Shown here in pieces: positions 1 through 8,067 of a DNA stretch of 64,000 bases. The position numbers and the translations under genes were made by a program. The stretch is from Pseudomonas chlororaphis subsp. aurantiaca (GTDB taxonomy: Bacteria; Pseudomonadota; Gammaproteobacteria; Pseudomonadales; Pseudomonadaceae). The notes below the pieces were generated by a model, which saw nothing but the letters and a program-made list of their open reading frames with translations, did no database searches and was not told the DNA's origin. Location of the stretch: NCBI RefSeq assembly GCF_013466605.1, contig NZ_CP059162.1:1674001-1738000 (forward strand), in the 5' to 3' direction. How positions within the stretch are numbered: the stretch's first letter is position 1; each line of letters opens with the position of its first letter.

Positions 1-134
1 TCCATCCACTGGCCGAGCCGTTCGCCAGTGCCACCACCTGGCTGATGTGGCGCAAAGGCATGCTCGGCGCCAACCTCAATGCCTGGATCGAGCTGCAACA
101 GGCGAGTCAGACGGATCTGCGGGCGACGGCCTGA
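1..134 (+). CDS. C-terminal end of a LysR-type regulator (partial)
   Basis: Only the last 43 residues are in the window, read from base 3 to the TGA at 132-134. The tail (HPLAEPFASATTWLMWRKGM and onwards) looks like the effector-domain end of a LysR-family transcriptional regulator, as in other Pseudomonas genomes. No DNA-binding part is visible, so the family call rests on recognition of this tail and is only moderately secure. No terminator follows directly; the next gene starts 139 bases downstream. Confidence 0.5.
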   Translation, partial: HPLAEPFASATTWLMWRKGMLGANLNAWIELQQASQTDLRATA

Positions 135-272
135 AACGGGCAGGCTGATTCAGATTAATCCGGTAACAGATCATTGCCATCCAGGTTGAGCAATGCGTGG
201 AACTTAGCGCTATTATCAGAGCTAAGCGGCTCCAGAACCCTGCCGCTGGGCACGACCCTTAAGGGGGGCACT

Positions 273-401
273 ATGAAAGAGAAACTGCAAAACTGGCTTC
301 ACGACCTCGGGGTCGCACTGGGACTGATCGAGCCGCCATTGCAGCCGGTGCCAATCCGCACAGACGACGAACAACGGCGTCGGCAACAGCGTCGCCGCTA
401 A
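273..401 (+). CDS. Small basic-tailed protein, 42 aa
   Basis: An ATG at 273 follows a purine-rich ribosome binding site (AAGGGGGG, 261-268) and gives a 42-residue protein starting MKEKLQNWLHDLGVALGLIE. An amphipathic N-terminal helix is followed by a Pro-rich linker and an Arg/Gln tail ending RRRQQRRR. A strong terminator follows within 20 bases, which supports a separate transcript. I recognise it as a small conserved Pseudomonas hypothetical protein; its function is unknown. An in-frame start at 174 would add 33 residues but lacks a ribosome binding site. Confidence 0.65.
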   Translation: MKEKLQNWLHDLGVALGLIEPPLQPVPIRTDDEQRRRQQRRR

Positions 402-417
402 CCTTCGACTCGGGAGT

Positions 418-452
418 GGAGCAGGCCTTTTCAGCCTGCTCCCGTCATTTTT
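418..452 (+). terminator. Rho-independent terminator of the 42-aa gene
   Basis: A perfect 9-bp stem (GGAGCAGGC at 418-426 pairing with GCCTGCTCC at 434-442) with a 7-base loop is followed by a T-rich run to 452. It lies just after the stop codon at 401. Confidence 0.8.
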
Positions 453-544
453 CAGCCGCGCGAGGGCAGGTTCACTCGTGATCGGTTGCCGTCTTCTGAT
501 CCAAACCCGTCAACCCGCCAATGGCGCCCGGTGCGATGAAATCT

Positions 545-796
545 TCAGCGCCGTGAGATCTTCAGCAGAAACCGGCTCAAGTCATTGGCGCTGTTCGCCG
601 CCTTGAGCATCTGGTCTTCTTCGTGGGTGAAGGCGGTCAGTCCAAACTGATCTTCCAGGTGGAAAATCAGCTCCTCGATATCCTGCTTGTCCAACCCCAG
701 TTCCTGCAGACTCACATCGTCGGCAAATCCGTCTTTGCCATCCAGCAGGTGGCTGATGAAGTCGTGCACGGCTTGTCGGACTTCGGCTCTATTCAT
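545..796 (-). CDS. Acyl-carrier-protein-like small protein lacking the phosphopantetheine serine
   Basis: The start is the ATG at 796 (MNRAEVRQAVHDFISHLL), giving 83 aa. The pattern of helices and the segment LQELGLDKQDIEELIFHLEDQFG match the region around the prosthetic-group site of acyl carrier proteins, where LGxDSLDxVELxMxLEExFG is usual. Here the modified Ser is replaced by Lys, so the protein probably cannot carry 4'-phosphopantetheine. It lies 70 bp downstream of a metallo-beta-lactamase-fold hydrolase gene and is probably co-transcribed with it. The fold is inferred from the motif only; the role is unknown. Confidence 0.7.
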   Translation of the reverse strand: MNRAEVRQAVHDFISHLLDGKDGFADDVSLQELGLDKQDIEELIFHLEDQFGLTAFTHEEDQMLKAANSANDLSRFLLKISRR

Positions 797-866
797 GTCG
801 CTCTTTTCGCCAGGGGCCTGCGCAGGGCTTTGAAGCGGGCGGGATTGTGTGCAGTACAGCACAGCT

Positions 867-1592
867 TCAGGGGGGCCGACGGATCCAATCCTCGATCATC
901 GTGCGCAACTGCGCTCCCGAAAAACTGCCGAAATGGCCGCCATGCACGGTACGCACCGGCAGCTGGTACAGGCGTTCCAGGCTGGTGGCGTAGTCCTCCA
1001 GATTCGAGTGGTAGGCGTCTTCGACCAGCGGGCCGTCGTAGATGATGTCGCCGCTGAACAGGGTGCCGCTGGCGGCCTCCCAGAGGCTGATACCCCCGGG
1101 GGAATGGCCGGGCGTATGCAACACCTGGAGGCTACGGTTGCCCAGGTCGAGCACGTCGCCCTCCTCGATCAGGCGCGTCGCCGGGGCGGCCTTGACCCGA
1201 TATTCGGCGTAGCACAGCGGGCAATCCGGGTGGGCCTCGAACATCGCGTCGCCGACGTAGGCGGCAGACAGGGTATTGGCGCCGTCGGGCGCGGCGAGGA
1301 TCTGCGCCTCGGCCGGGTGCACCAGGCGTTCGGGGAATTCGTGATGCCCGGCGATATGGTCGAAATGGCAATGGCTGGCCACCGCCAGCAGTGGCCGTTC
1401 GGTGAGCCAGGGCAACTGCTCGCGCAAGCTGACCAGACCGGAGCCGCTGTCCAGCAGCAGGTCCCTGTCGCGGCCCTGGATATGCCACAGGTTGCAGCGA
1501 TAGAACGGCCGGATATAGGGCTCGTGGATCAGCCGAATCCCGTCGCTCAGGCTTCTGACTTCGAACCAGTGGTCGCGGCTGACAATCTTCAT
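867..1592 (-). CDS. Metallo-beta-lactamase-fold hydrolase
   Basis: The ATG at 1592 follows a strong ribosome binding site (GGAGGAAAG) and gives 241 aa. The metal-binding motif HxHxDH is present as SHCHFDHIAGHH. Further ligands are probably in HTPGHSPGG, in the FSGDIIYDG segment, and in the C-terminal HGGHFGSF. This set is typical of glyoxalase-II-type zinc hydrolases; the substrate cannot be read from the sequence. There is no signal peptide, so it is cytoplasmic. A terminator sits only 18 bases upstream of the start codon, separating the gene from the transporter operon above. The ACP-like gene follows. Confidence 0.85.
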   Translation of the reverse strand: MKIVSRDHWFEVRSLSDGIRLIHEPYIRPFYRCNLWHIQGRDRDLLLDSGSGLVSLREQLPWLTERPLLAVASHCHFDHIAGHHEFPERLVHPAEAQILAAPDGANTLSAAYVGDAMFEAHPDCPLCYAEYRVKAAPATRLIEEGDVLDLGNRSLQVLHTPGHSPGGISLWEAASGTLFSGDIIYDGPLVEDAYHSNLEDYATSLERLYQLPVRTVHGGHFGSFSGAQLRTMIEDWIRRPP

Positions 1593-1610
1593 CGACTTTC
1601 CTCCAGGCGA

Positions 1611-1645
1611 AAAAAAAACGGGTGCAGCCACCGACGCTGCACCCG
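1611..1645 (-). terminator. Terminator after the symporter gene, close to the hydrolase start
   Basis: On the minus strand a 9-bp stem (GGGTGCAGC 1620-1628 with GCTGCACCC 1636-1644) is followed by a run of T residues (A run 1611-1618 on the + strand). It ends the gbu transporter operon and lies immediately before the ribosome binding site of the hydrolase gene. Confidence 0.8.
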
Positions 1646-1677
1646 CCGAAGAAAAATGTACGGCGTCTGACCTGAGG

Positions 1678-3057
1678 TTAGATCGCGTTGGCCAGGGTTG
1701 CCGGACGACGAGACAACAGGCTCACCGCCACGAAGCTGACCAGGCCGACAGCCAGGCTGTAGTAGATCGGGGTGTTGGCATCCAGGCCGTCCTTGAACAT
1801 GAACACCAGCGCGGTGAGGAAGCCCAGGCCCATGCTGGCGATGGCGCCGGCGGTGGTCGCGCGTTTCCAGAAGATGGCGCCAATCAGCGGGATCAGCATG
1901 CCGCCCACCAGCAGGTTGTAGGCCAGGGTCAGGGCGCTGATCACGTCGTTGACCACCAGGGCGATGCCCAGTACCAGGATACCGGTCAGCAGGGTGAACA
2001 GGCGGTTGATGCCCAGGCTCGACTGCTTGCCGCCGCGCAGCTTGGGCAGCAGGTCTTCGGTCAGGGTGGTGGAGGCGGCCAGCAGGCCGGCGCTGGCGGT
2101 GGACATCATGGCGGCCAGGGCCGCGGCGATCACCAGGCCACGGATACCGTCCGGCAGCGAGGCTTTGACGATGGCGGCGAAGGCGTTGTTGACGTTGTCC
2201 AGGTCCGGCAGCAAAACGTGTGCGGCCATGCCGATCAGGGCACAGGCCAGGCCGTAGAGGATGCAGTAGAAACCGGCGACGGTGCCTGCGTATTGCGCGA
2301 CTTTTTCGGTCTTGGCGGTGAACACCCGTTGCCAGATGTCCTGGCCGATCAGGATGCCGAAGAAGTAGATCATGAAGTAGGTGACGATGGTGTCCCAGCC
2401 GATGGTGGTGAAGCTGAAGCTGGACGCCGGCAGCTTGGCCACCAGCTCGTCCCAGCCGCCGACGCGGTACAGGCAGATGGGCAGCAGGATGAACATCAGG
2501 CCGACGGTCTTGATCACGAACTGGACGATGTCGGTCAGGGTCAGCGACCACATGCCGCCGATCGCCGAATAGATCACCACCACGCCGCCGCCCAGCAGCA
2601 CCGAGATCCAGAACGGCAGGCCGAACAGCACTTGCAGCACGGTGCCGATGGCGAGGATCGAGGTCACGCCGATCATCAGCGCGTAGGCCAGCATGATCAC
2701 CGCGCTGGCCTGGCGGGCCATCGGGTTGTAGCGTTTTTCCAGGACCTGGGTAACGGTGAAGATCCGCAACTTGAGCAGGGGTTTGGCCAGCAGCAGGTTG
2801 AGGGCGATGATGCCCAGGCCCAGTGCCGCGCACAGCCAGAAACCGGAGATTCCGTGGACATAACCCAGGCGCACGGTGCCGACGGTGGAGGCCCCGCCCA
2901 GTACGGTGGCGGCCATGGTGCCCATGTACAGGCTCGGGCCCAGGTTGCGGCCGGCTACCAGGTAGTCCTCGTGGGTCTTGGCCTTGCGCATGCCGTAATA
3001 GCCGAGCACCAGCATGCCGGCGGCGTAGATGAGTACGACGAGTAGATCTAAAGCCAT
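1678..3057 (-). CDS. Sodium:solute symporter (SSS family)
   Basis: A 459-aa membrane protein with about 13 hydrophobic segments. It opens MALDLLVVLIYAAGMLVLGY and carries the SSS-type segment with GGASTVGTVRLGY. Length and pattern fit a sodium-coupled symporter. It is the last gene of a block with gbuA, an NTF2-like gene and an NCS1 transporter, the same order I recall around P. aeruginosa gbuA (PA1418-PA1422). Uptake of guanidinobutyrate or a related guanidino compound is therefore plausible but inferred from context. The ATG at 3057 has a GGAGA-type ribosome binding site. Confidence 0.85.
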   Translation of the reverse strand: MALDLLVVLIYAAGMLVLGYYGMRKAKTHEDYLVAGRNLGPSLYMGTMAATVLGGASTVGTVRLGYVHGISGFWLCAALGLGIIALNLLLAKPLLKLRIFTVTQVLEKRYNPMARQASAVIMLAYALMIGVTSILAIGTVLQVLFGLPFWISVLLGGGVVVIYSAIGGMWSLTLTDIVQFVIKTVGLMFILLPICLYRVGGWDELVAKLPASSFSFTTIGWDTIVTYFMIYFFGILIGQDIWQRVFTAKTEKVAQYAGTVAGFYCILYGLACALIGMAAHVLLPDLDNVNNAFAAIVKASLPDGIRGLVIAAALAAMMSTASAGLLAASTTLTEDLLPKLRGGKQSSLGINRLFTLLTGILVLGIALVVNDVISALTLAYNLLVGGMLIPLIGAIFWKRATTAGAIASMGLGFLTALVFMFKDGLDANTPIYYSLAVGLVSFVAVSLLSRRPATLANAI

Positions 3058-3094
3058 GATGGCGTGTCTCCGATTGTCTTTCTTATAGTGGCTT

Positions 3095-3186
3095 GCTGTA
3101 GAAGCGAGGCTTGCCGCAATCGAGGCGACGCGATCTGGCGGACCCGTCGTGTGAGGCGTGATTGCCGGCGAGCCTGCCGCTACAGG
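3095..3186. repeat. REP-type palindrome between the two transporter genes
   Basis: Outer arms (CTGTAGAAGCGAGGCTTGCC and the complementary GGCGAGCCTGCCGCTACAG) form an imperfect inverted repeat that fills most of the 140-bp gap between the NCS1 and SSS genes. It resembles the repetitive extragenic palindromes found elsewhere in the window. Confidence 0.6.
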
Positions 3187-3197
3187 TCATGCTTGAG

Positions 3198-4709
3198 TCA
3201 GGCGGCTTGGCGCATGACCGGTTTACCGAGCGAATCCGTGCTCTTGCTACGTGGATCGTTGGGGCCGTAGACCGCGGGCGGTTCCGGGAACAGGTTGAGC
3301 AGGGCCAGGTACACCAGCGAGGCCAGGCCCAGGGTCACCGGCAGGCTGATATCGATGCCGTCGGCCAGGTTGCCCAGCGGGCCGACGAACTGCCCGGGCA
3401 GGTTGACGAAGCACAGGCCGACCAGCGCGCTGGGGATCCAGGCCCCCAGGCCACGCCAGTTCCAGCCGTGCTGGAACCAGTAGCGGCCACCTTGCTCGCC
3501 ACGGGTGAAGACCTGCAGGTCGTCCGGGCAGTAGAAGCCGCGACGCACCAGCAGGCCGATCAGCATGATCACCATCCACGGGGTGGTGCAGGTGATGATC
3601 AGCACGGCGAAGGTCGACACGCTCTGCACCAGGTTGGCGGCGAAGCGCCCTATGAAGATGAAGGCGATCGACAGCACGCCGATCAGCAGGGTCGCCTTGA
3701 CCCGCGACAGCACCCGCGGGAACACGCTGGACATGTCCAGGCCGGTGCCATACAGCGAGGTGGTGCCGGTGGACATGCCGCCGATCACCGCGATCAGGCA
3801 TACCGGCAGGAAGAACCAGCTCGGCGAGACCGCCAGCAGGCCGCCGACGTAGTTGTTGGCGGCGATGTAGTCGGGGGCCTTGATCGCCACGATGGTGGCG
3901 GTGGCCAGGCCGAACAGGAAAGGAATCAGGGTGGCGATCTGCGCGGCGATCACCGCCAGCATGATCCGGCCTTTCGGCGTTTCGCGGGGGATGTAGCGCG
4001 ACCAGTCGCCGAGGAACGCGCCGAAGGAAATCGGGTTGCTCATGGCCACCAGCGCGGCGCCGATGAAGGCTGCCCAGAAACCCGCCTGGCCGAGGGCCAC
4101 GGTTCCGGCGAACTGGCTGTCGAAGGCCGGCGCGAAAGCGAAGATCCCCAGCAGGAACAGCAGGCTCGCCGCCCATACGGCAATGCGGTTGACCCACAGC
4201 ATGAAGCGGAAGCCGTAGATGCACACCGTCAGCACCAGGATCGCGAACAGGCCGTAGGCCAGGCCCAGGGTCAGGTCGGTTTCCGGCAGGTCGATCAGGC
4301 GCTTGGCGCCGCCCACCAGGGCATCCCCCGAACTCCACACGGAGAGCGAGAAGAAGGCGATGGCGGTAAGCAACGACAGGAACGAGCCGACGATCCGCCC
4401 GTGCACGCCGAAGTGCGCACCGGAAGAAACCGCGTTGTTGGTGCCGTTGATCGGCCCGAACAGACCCATCGGCGCGAGGATCAGTGCCCCCAGGATCACG
4501 CCCAGCACGATCGCCCAGACACCCGCCTGGAAGGACAGGCCGAACAGCACCGGGAAACTGCCGAGCACGGCGGTGGCAAAGGTATTGGCGCCGCCGAAGA
4601 TCAGGCGAAACAGGTCGCTGGGCCGGGCGTCGCGTTCATGGTCGGGGATCTGTTCGACCCCGTTTGTTTCGATGTGGCTAAGGCTTTTTTCTTTGTTGTT
4701 GTTATTCAT
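3198..4709 (-). CDS. NCS1-family (cytosine/purine permease-like) transporter
   Basis: A 503-aa protein with about 12 membrane segments. The N-terminal cytoplasmic stretch ends in DLFRLIFGGANTFATAVLG, a region typical of nucleobase:cation symporter-1 permeases, and the MSNPISFGAFLGDWSRYIP segment is also characteristic of the family. It sits between an NTF2-like gene and an SSS symporter gene in the gbu block. The likely substrate is a guanidino compound or breakdown product, by association only. The ATG at 4709 has upstream purine-rich sequence (GGAGCAGATC). Confidence 0.85.
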   Translation of the reverse strand: MNNNNKEKSLSHIETNGVEQIPDHERDARPSDLFRLIFGGANTFATAVLGSFPVLFGLSFQAGVWAIVLGVILGALILAPMGLFGPINGTNNAVSSGAHFGVHGRIVGSFLSLLTAIAFFSLSVWSSGDALVGGAKRLIDLPETDLTLGLAYGLFAILVLTVCIYGFRFMLWVNRIAVWAASLLFLLGIFAFAPAFDSQFAGTVALGQAGFWAAFIGAALVAMSNPISFGAFLGDWSRYIPRETPKGRIMLAVIAAQIATLIPFLFGLATATIVAIKAPDYIAANNYVGGLLAVSPSWFFLPVCLIAVIGGMSTGTTSLYGTGLDMSSVFPRVLSRVKATLLIGVLSIAFIFIGRFAANLVQSVSTFAVLIITCTTPWMVIMLIGLLVRRGFYCPDDLQVFTRGEQGGRYWFQHGWNWRGLGAWIPSALVGLCFVNLPGQFVGPLGNLADGIDISLPVTLGLASLVYLALLNLFPEPPAVYGPNDPRSKSTDSLGKPVMRQAA

Positions 4710-4763
4710 GATCTGCTCCGATCACTAGGGCGCGCTCATCGTGCGTGAGCGTCACCTTTCTGG

Positions 4764-5186
4764 CTAAGGGGGTGGCAGCCCTTCCGGCATTGCGGACAAA
4801 TGTTCGTGGCAGGCCAGCCATAGGCCTTGTTGTTGTGTGCCGGACCCTTGTCTGCAAAAAACAATGGTCTCGCGCTCCTGGCTGAAGTGTTGCTCCCCTT
4901 GCATGCGCAGCTCGGTGGCGACGTCATGAATGAATACCGCGGTGTCCCCCAGCAGGCTGACAAAGGCGTTGCTCGAAGTGCAGGACAGCACTTCGAAGCC
5001 ATCCTCGCGGCGCCAGCTGTCCCACAGCGCCTGGTAGGCGTCGCGGGACAGCAGGGGCTGGGCGAGGGTGTAGAAGACGAAGCTGGCGTCAACGCTGAAC
5101 GCACCGAAGTAGGCTTCGCGATCGTTACGGGCGAAGGCTGCCACCAGGTCGGCGGCGGCTTTGAGAACCTGCTCGCGCTCGTTCAT
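4764..5186 (-). CDS. NTF2-like (SnoaL/DUF3225-type) small protein
   Basis: A 140-aa soluble protein beginning MNEREQVLKAAADLVAAFAR. The helical start, the F-x-D-AS-FVFYT segment and the beta-rich C-terminal half fit the NTF2/SnoaL cone fold used by small hydrolases and ligand-binding proteins. It lies 9 bp after gbuA and is almost certainly co-transcribed. Its part in guanidinobutyrate metabolism is unknown; it matches the position of P. aeruginosa PA1420. Confidence 0.75.
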   Translation of the reverse strand: MNEREQVLKAAADLVAAFARNDREAYFGAFSVDASFVFYTLAQPLLSRDAYQALWDSWRREDGFEVLSCTSSNAFVSLLGDTAVFIHDVATELRMQGEQHFSQERETIVFCRQGSGTQQQGLWLACHEHLSAMPEGLPPP

Positions 5187-5195
5187 GGCCGGGCC

Positions 5196-6146
5196 TCAGC
5201 GACGCGCCACGCCCGGCAGTACGCAGAGCATTTCATACAGCAGGTTGGCGCCCAGCAGCGAGGTGTTGCCGGTGGTGTCGTACGGCGGCGAGACTTCTAC
5301 CAGATCGCAGCCGACCAGGTCGAGGCCCTGGCAGCCACGGACGATCTCGATCGCCTGGATGGTGGTCAGGCCGCCGATTTCCGGGGTGCCGGTGCCAGGC
5401 GCCCAGGCCGGGTCGATGCCATCGATGTCGAAGCTCAGGTACACCGGGCCGTCACCGACCTTCGCCCGTACTTCGGCCATCAGCGGGTCCAGCGACTTGT
5501 GCCAGCACTCTTCGGCCTGCACCACGCGGAAACCCTGCTTGCGGCTCCAGTTGAAGTCTTCGGCGGTGTAGCCCTGGGCGCGCAGGCCGATCTGCACCAC
5601 GCGGTCGCAGTCCAGCAGGCCTTCTTCGACGGCGCGGCGGAAGGTGGTGCCGTGGGCGATCTTCTCGCCGAACATGTGGTCGTTGACATCGGCATGGGCG
5701 TCGATGTGCACCAGGCCGACCTTGCCGTGTTTCTTGTGGATGGCACGCAGGATCGGCAGGGTGATGGTGTGGTCGCCGCCCAGGGTCAGCGGGATCACGT
5801 TGTGCTCGAGGATGCCGTCGTAGGCTTCTTCGATGATGCGCACGGCGTCCAGCAGGTTGAAGGTGTTGATGGCCACGTCGCCGATATCGGCCACGTTCAG
5901 CGAGTCGAAGGGCGCGGCGCCGGTGGCCATGTTGTACGGACGGATCATCACCGATTCGGCGCGGATCTCTCGGGGCCCGAAGCGGGTGCCAGCGCGCAGC
6001 GAGGTGCCGATGTCCAGCGGTACGCCGACAAAGGCGGCATCCAGGCCGGCCGGGGTCGGCACATGGGGAAGACGCATCATGGTGGCGATGCCGCCGAAGC
6101 GCGGCATTTCGTTGCCGCCCAGTGGTTGGTGGAGAATCTTGTCCAC
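5196..6146 (-). CDS. gbuA: Guanidinobutyrase (ureohydrolase family)
   Basis: A 316-aa ureohydrolase with the three metal-binding signatures in order: GGDHTITLPIL, HIDAHADVND and SFDIDGIDPAWAPGTG. These bind the binuclear manganese centre that splits a guanidino group to urea and an amine. The neighbours (NTF2-like gene, two transporters, divergent LysR gene) match the P. aeruginosa gbuA locus, so 4-guanidinobutyrate to GABA plus urea is the best call. Agmatinase (speB) or another guanidino hydrolase remains possible because the signatures do not separate them. It is probably activated by the divergent GbuR. Confidence 0.78.
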   Translation of the reverse strand: MDKILHQPLGGNEMPRFGGIATMMRLPHVPTPAGLDAAFVGVPLDIGTSLRAGTRFGPREIRAESVMIRPYNMATGAAPFDSLNVADIGDVAINTFNLLDAVRIIEEAYDGILEHNVIPLTLGGDHTITLPILRAIHKKHGKVGLVHIDAHADVNDHMFGEKIAHGTTFRRAVEEGLLDCDRVVQIGLRAQGYTAEDFNWSRKQGFRVVQAEECWHKSLDPLMAEVRAKVGDGPVYLSFDIDGIDPAWAPGTGTPEIGGLTTIQAIEIVRGCQGLDLVGCDLVEVSPPYDTTGNTSLLGANLLYEMLCVLPGVARR

Positions 6147-6268
6147 GGGATTGGCCTCATCGTTGTTTTATTTATGGGGTTTACGGCGCGGCAATGACTG
6201 CCGGCGAAACCGAGTGGGGCCGATTCTGCGAAATGTAGTGGGTGGGAAGAATCGCTACGGGCAAATAC

Positions 6269-6292
6269 TTAGTTCAGATTTTTCTAAACTAA
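6269..6292. promoter_or_regulatory. Candidate GbuR operator (palindrome)
   Basis: Arms TTAGTTCAGA and TCTAAACTAA are complementary at 9 of 10 positions around a 4-base T spacer. The site lies in the gbuA-gbuR divergent region, 123 bases upstream of gbuA. Dyads with the T-N11-A form are the usual LysR-type regulator targets. Confidence 0.55.
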
Positions 6293-6355
6293 TGGCGCTC
6301 GTAAAGGATAGACTCTGGCCCTGTGAGAGCGGTACTACCCGGACCGGAGATCATT

Positions 6356-6403
6356 CGCGGGCAAGCCTCGCGCCTACAGAAGCGGGAGCGAGGCTTGCCC
6401 GCG
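6356..6403. repeat. REP palindrome
   Basis: Perfect 16-bp arms (CGCGGGCAAGCCTCGC at 6356-6371 and its complement at 6388-6403) in the gbuA-gbuR intergenic region. The rest of that 373-bp gap holds the candidate operator and presumably both promoters. Confidence 0.85.
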
Positions 6404-6519
6404 ATTGGCCGCTCAGCGGTCATGATCACCGTCGCGACGCTGTTCATGAAGGAACGCCAATGAGGTCTGGATGACCCTGATACCTGATCCCCGTTGTCGA
6501 TTTTCCTTGTGGAGCTCCC

Positions 6520-7413
6520 ATGGCCAACGCTTTACCTGATCTGAAACTATTGCGCATCTTCGTCAGCGTGGTGCGGCATCAGGGATTCGCCAATGCCCAG
6601 CACGAACTGAACCTCTCCACGTCGGCCATCAGCACCTACATGAGCCAGCTCGAATCGGCCCTGGGGCTGGTCCTGTGCCACCGTGGCCGCGGCGGTTTCA
6701 GCCTGACCAGCAAGGGCGAGCTGTTCCACCAGGAAACCCTGCGCCTGCTGGGCGAGCTAGAAGGCTTCGAGCAGTACGCCGCGGCGCTCAAGGGCGAACT
6801 GCGCGGCACCCTCAACCTGGGGGTGATCGACTCGACGGTGAGTGACAAAGCCCTGCCGTTCGCTGAAGCCATCGGCGCCTACAGCCAGGAACACCCGGCG
6901 GTGCATTTGCATCTGTCGGTGCTCAGCCCCTACGAATTGCAGCTCGGCGTGCAGGACAACCGTCTGGACCTGGCCATCGGCGCGTTCTCCACGCGCATGA
7001 GCGGGCTGGTGTACATGCCGCTGTACCGCGAGCAGCACTGGCTGTATTGCAGCAACCGGCACCCGCTGTTCAACGAGCGGCGCATCCCCGAGCAGGTGAT
7101 CACCCAGCAGCGCATGGTCGGCCGTGGCTACTGGAGCCAGGCCGAACTGGCTCGCCACGGCTTCAAGCACAGCGCGGCGACGGTGGAGAGCATGGAGGCG
7201 CAGCTGATCCTGGTACTGTCCGGCGCCTACATCGGCTACCTGCCGGAGCATTACGCCCAGGCCTGGGCCGACAAGGGCGACTTGCGCGTACTGCTGCCGG
7301 CCACCTTCGGCTATCAGGCGCCGTTTTCGATGATCGTGCGCCGCGGCCGTAGCCGGGAGCCGCTGATCCAGACGTTCCGCGACCTGCTCAAGGCGCAGCT
7401 CAACCAGGTCTGA
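6520..7413 (+). CDS. gbuR: LysR-type regulator of guanidinobutyrate use
   Basis: A 297-aa protein with an N-terminal winged helix-turn-helix (about residues 8-66, including FANAQHELNLSTSAISTYMSQLES) and a LysR substrate-binding domain thereafter. It is divergent from gbuA with 373 bp between them, the classic arrangement for a LysR activator and its target. This matches P. aeruginosa gbuR. The start is the ATG at 6520, preceded by GTGGAGC. The effector is presumed to be 4-guanidinobutyrate; that is inference from the locus. Confidence 0.75.
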   Translation: MANALPDLKLLRIFVSVVRHQGFANAQHELNLSTSAISTYMSQLESALGLVLCHRGRGGFSLTSKGELFHQETLRLLGELEGFEQYAAALKGELRGTLNLGVIDSTVSDKALPFAEAIGAYSQEHPAVHLHLSVLSPYELQLGVQDNRLDLAIGAFSTRMSGLVYMPLYREQHWLYCSNRHPLFNERRIPEQVITQQRMVGRGYWSQAELARHGFKHSAATVESMEAQLILVLSGAYIGYLPEHYAQAWADKGDLRVLLPATFGYQAPFSMIVRRGRSREPLIQTFRDLLKAQLNQV

Positions 7414-7423
7414 GGAGGCCACT

Positions 7424-8041
7424 ATGTCGAGAGTCCAGTGCCCGCGTTGCCTGCGCCCGAAAACCCATTGCCTGTGCCCGCTGATTCCACGGCTGGACAG
7501 CCGCACCCGGATCCTGCTGTTGCAGCATCCCAGCGAAGTGAACCACGCGCTGAATACCGCACGGCTGGCGGCGCTGGGGCTGAACAATGCCGAATTGATC
7601 GTCGGGGAGGTGTTTGACGACCTGCCGAAGCTGTTGAGCTGCCCCGGGTATCAGGCGCGCCTGCTGTTCCCGGTGGAGGACGCGCAGCCGTTGCAGGCCT
7701 ATTCCAGCGCGCCGGACGAGCAGCCCTTGCTGCTGGTGGTGCCCGACGGCACCTGGCGCAAGGCGCGCAAGTTGTTGCACCTCAATCCGCTGCTGGCGGC
7801 GTTGCCCCGGGTCACCCTGGCCGAAGGCGCGGTGTCCCGTTACCGGCTGCGCAAGGCGCCGGGACCTGGGGCCTTGTCGACCATCGAAGCCATCGTCCAG
7901 GCCCTGCAGACCCTGGAGGCGCCAGCCTCGTTCGAGCCCTTGCTGAAACCTTTCGAGGCCTTGATCAACGGGCAGATCGCGGCGATGGGGGAAGACACCT
8001 ATCAGCGTAACCACCTGCGGGCGCAGGACGACTCCCTGTAG
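7424..8041 (+). CDS. tapT: tRNA-uridine aminocarboxypropyltransferase (DTW domain)
   Basis: A 205-aa protein with an N-terminal cysteine cluster (CPRCLRPKTHCLCP) and the family-naming DTW motif inside VPDGTWRKARKLL. DTW proteins transfer the 3-amino-3-carboxypropyl group of S-adenosylmethionine to uridine in tRNA (acp3U). It starts 10 bp after gbuR behind a GAGGAGG ribosome binding site. The stop codon lies inside a palindrome shared with the convergent lapC end. Confidence 0.85.
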   Translation: MSRVQCPRCLRPKTHCLCPLIPRLDSRTRILLLQHPSEVNHALNTARLAALGLNNAELIVGEVFDDLPKLLSCPGYQARLLFPVEDAQPLQAYSSAPDEQPLLLVVPDGTWRKARKLLHLNPLLAALPRVTLAEGAVSRYRLRKAPGPGALSTIEAIVQALQTLEAPASFEPLLKPFEALINGQIAAMGEDTYQRNHLRAQDDSL

Positions 8042-8067
8042 CCGCAGCCTGCGGCAGCGGCTACAGG
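8035..8067. repeat. Palindrome between convergent tapT and lapC stops
   Basis: 11-bp arms CCTGTAGCCGC (8035-8045) and GCGGCTACAGG (8057-8067) start inside the last codons of tapT and end one base before the lapC stop. It belongs to the TGTAGCCGC palindrome family seen at three other places and may act as a two-way terminator. Confidence 0.7.

Noticed and set aside
3162..4748. 528-codon + strand frame opposite the NCS1 transporter
   Set aside because: Hydrophilic Gln/Asp/His-rich translation is the usual antisense of a membrane protein gene.
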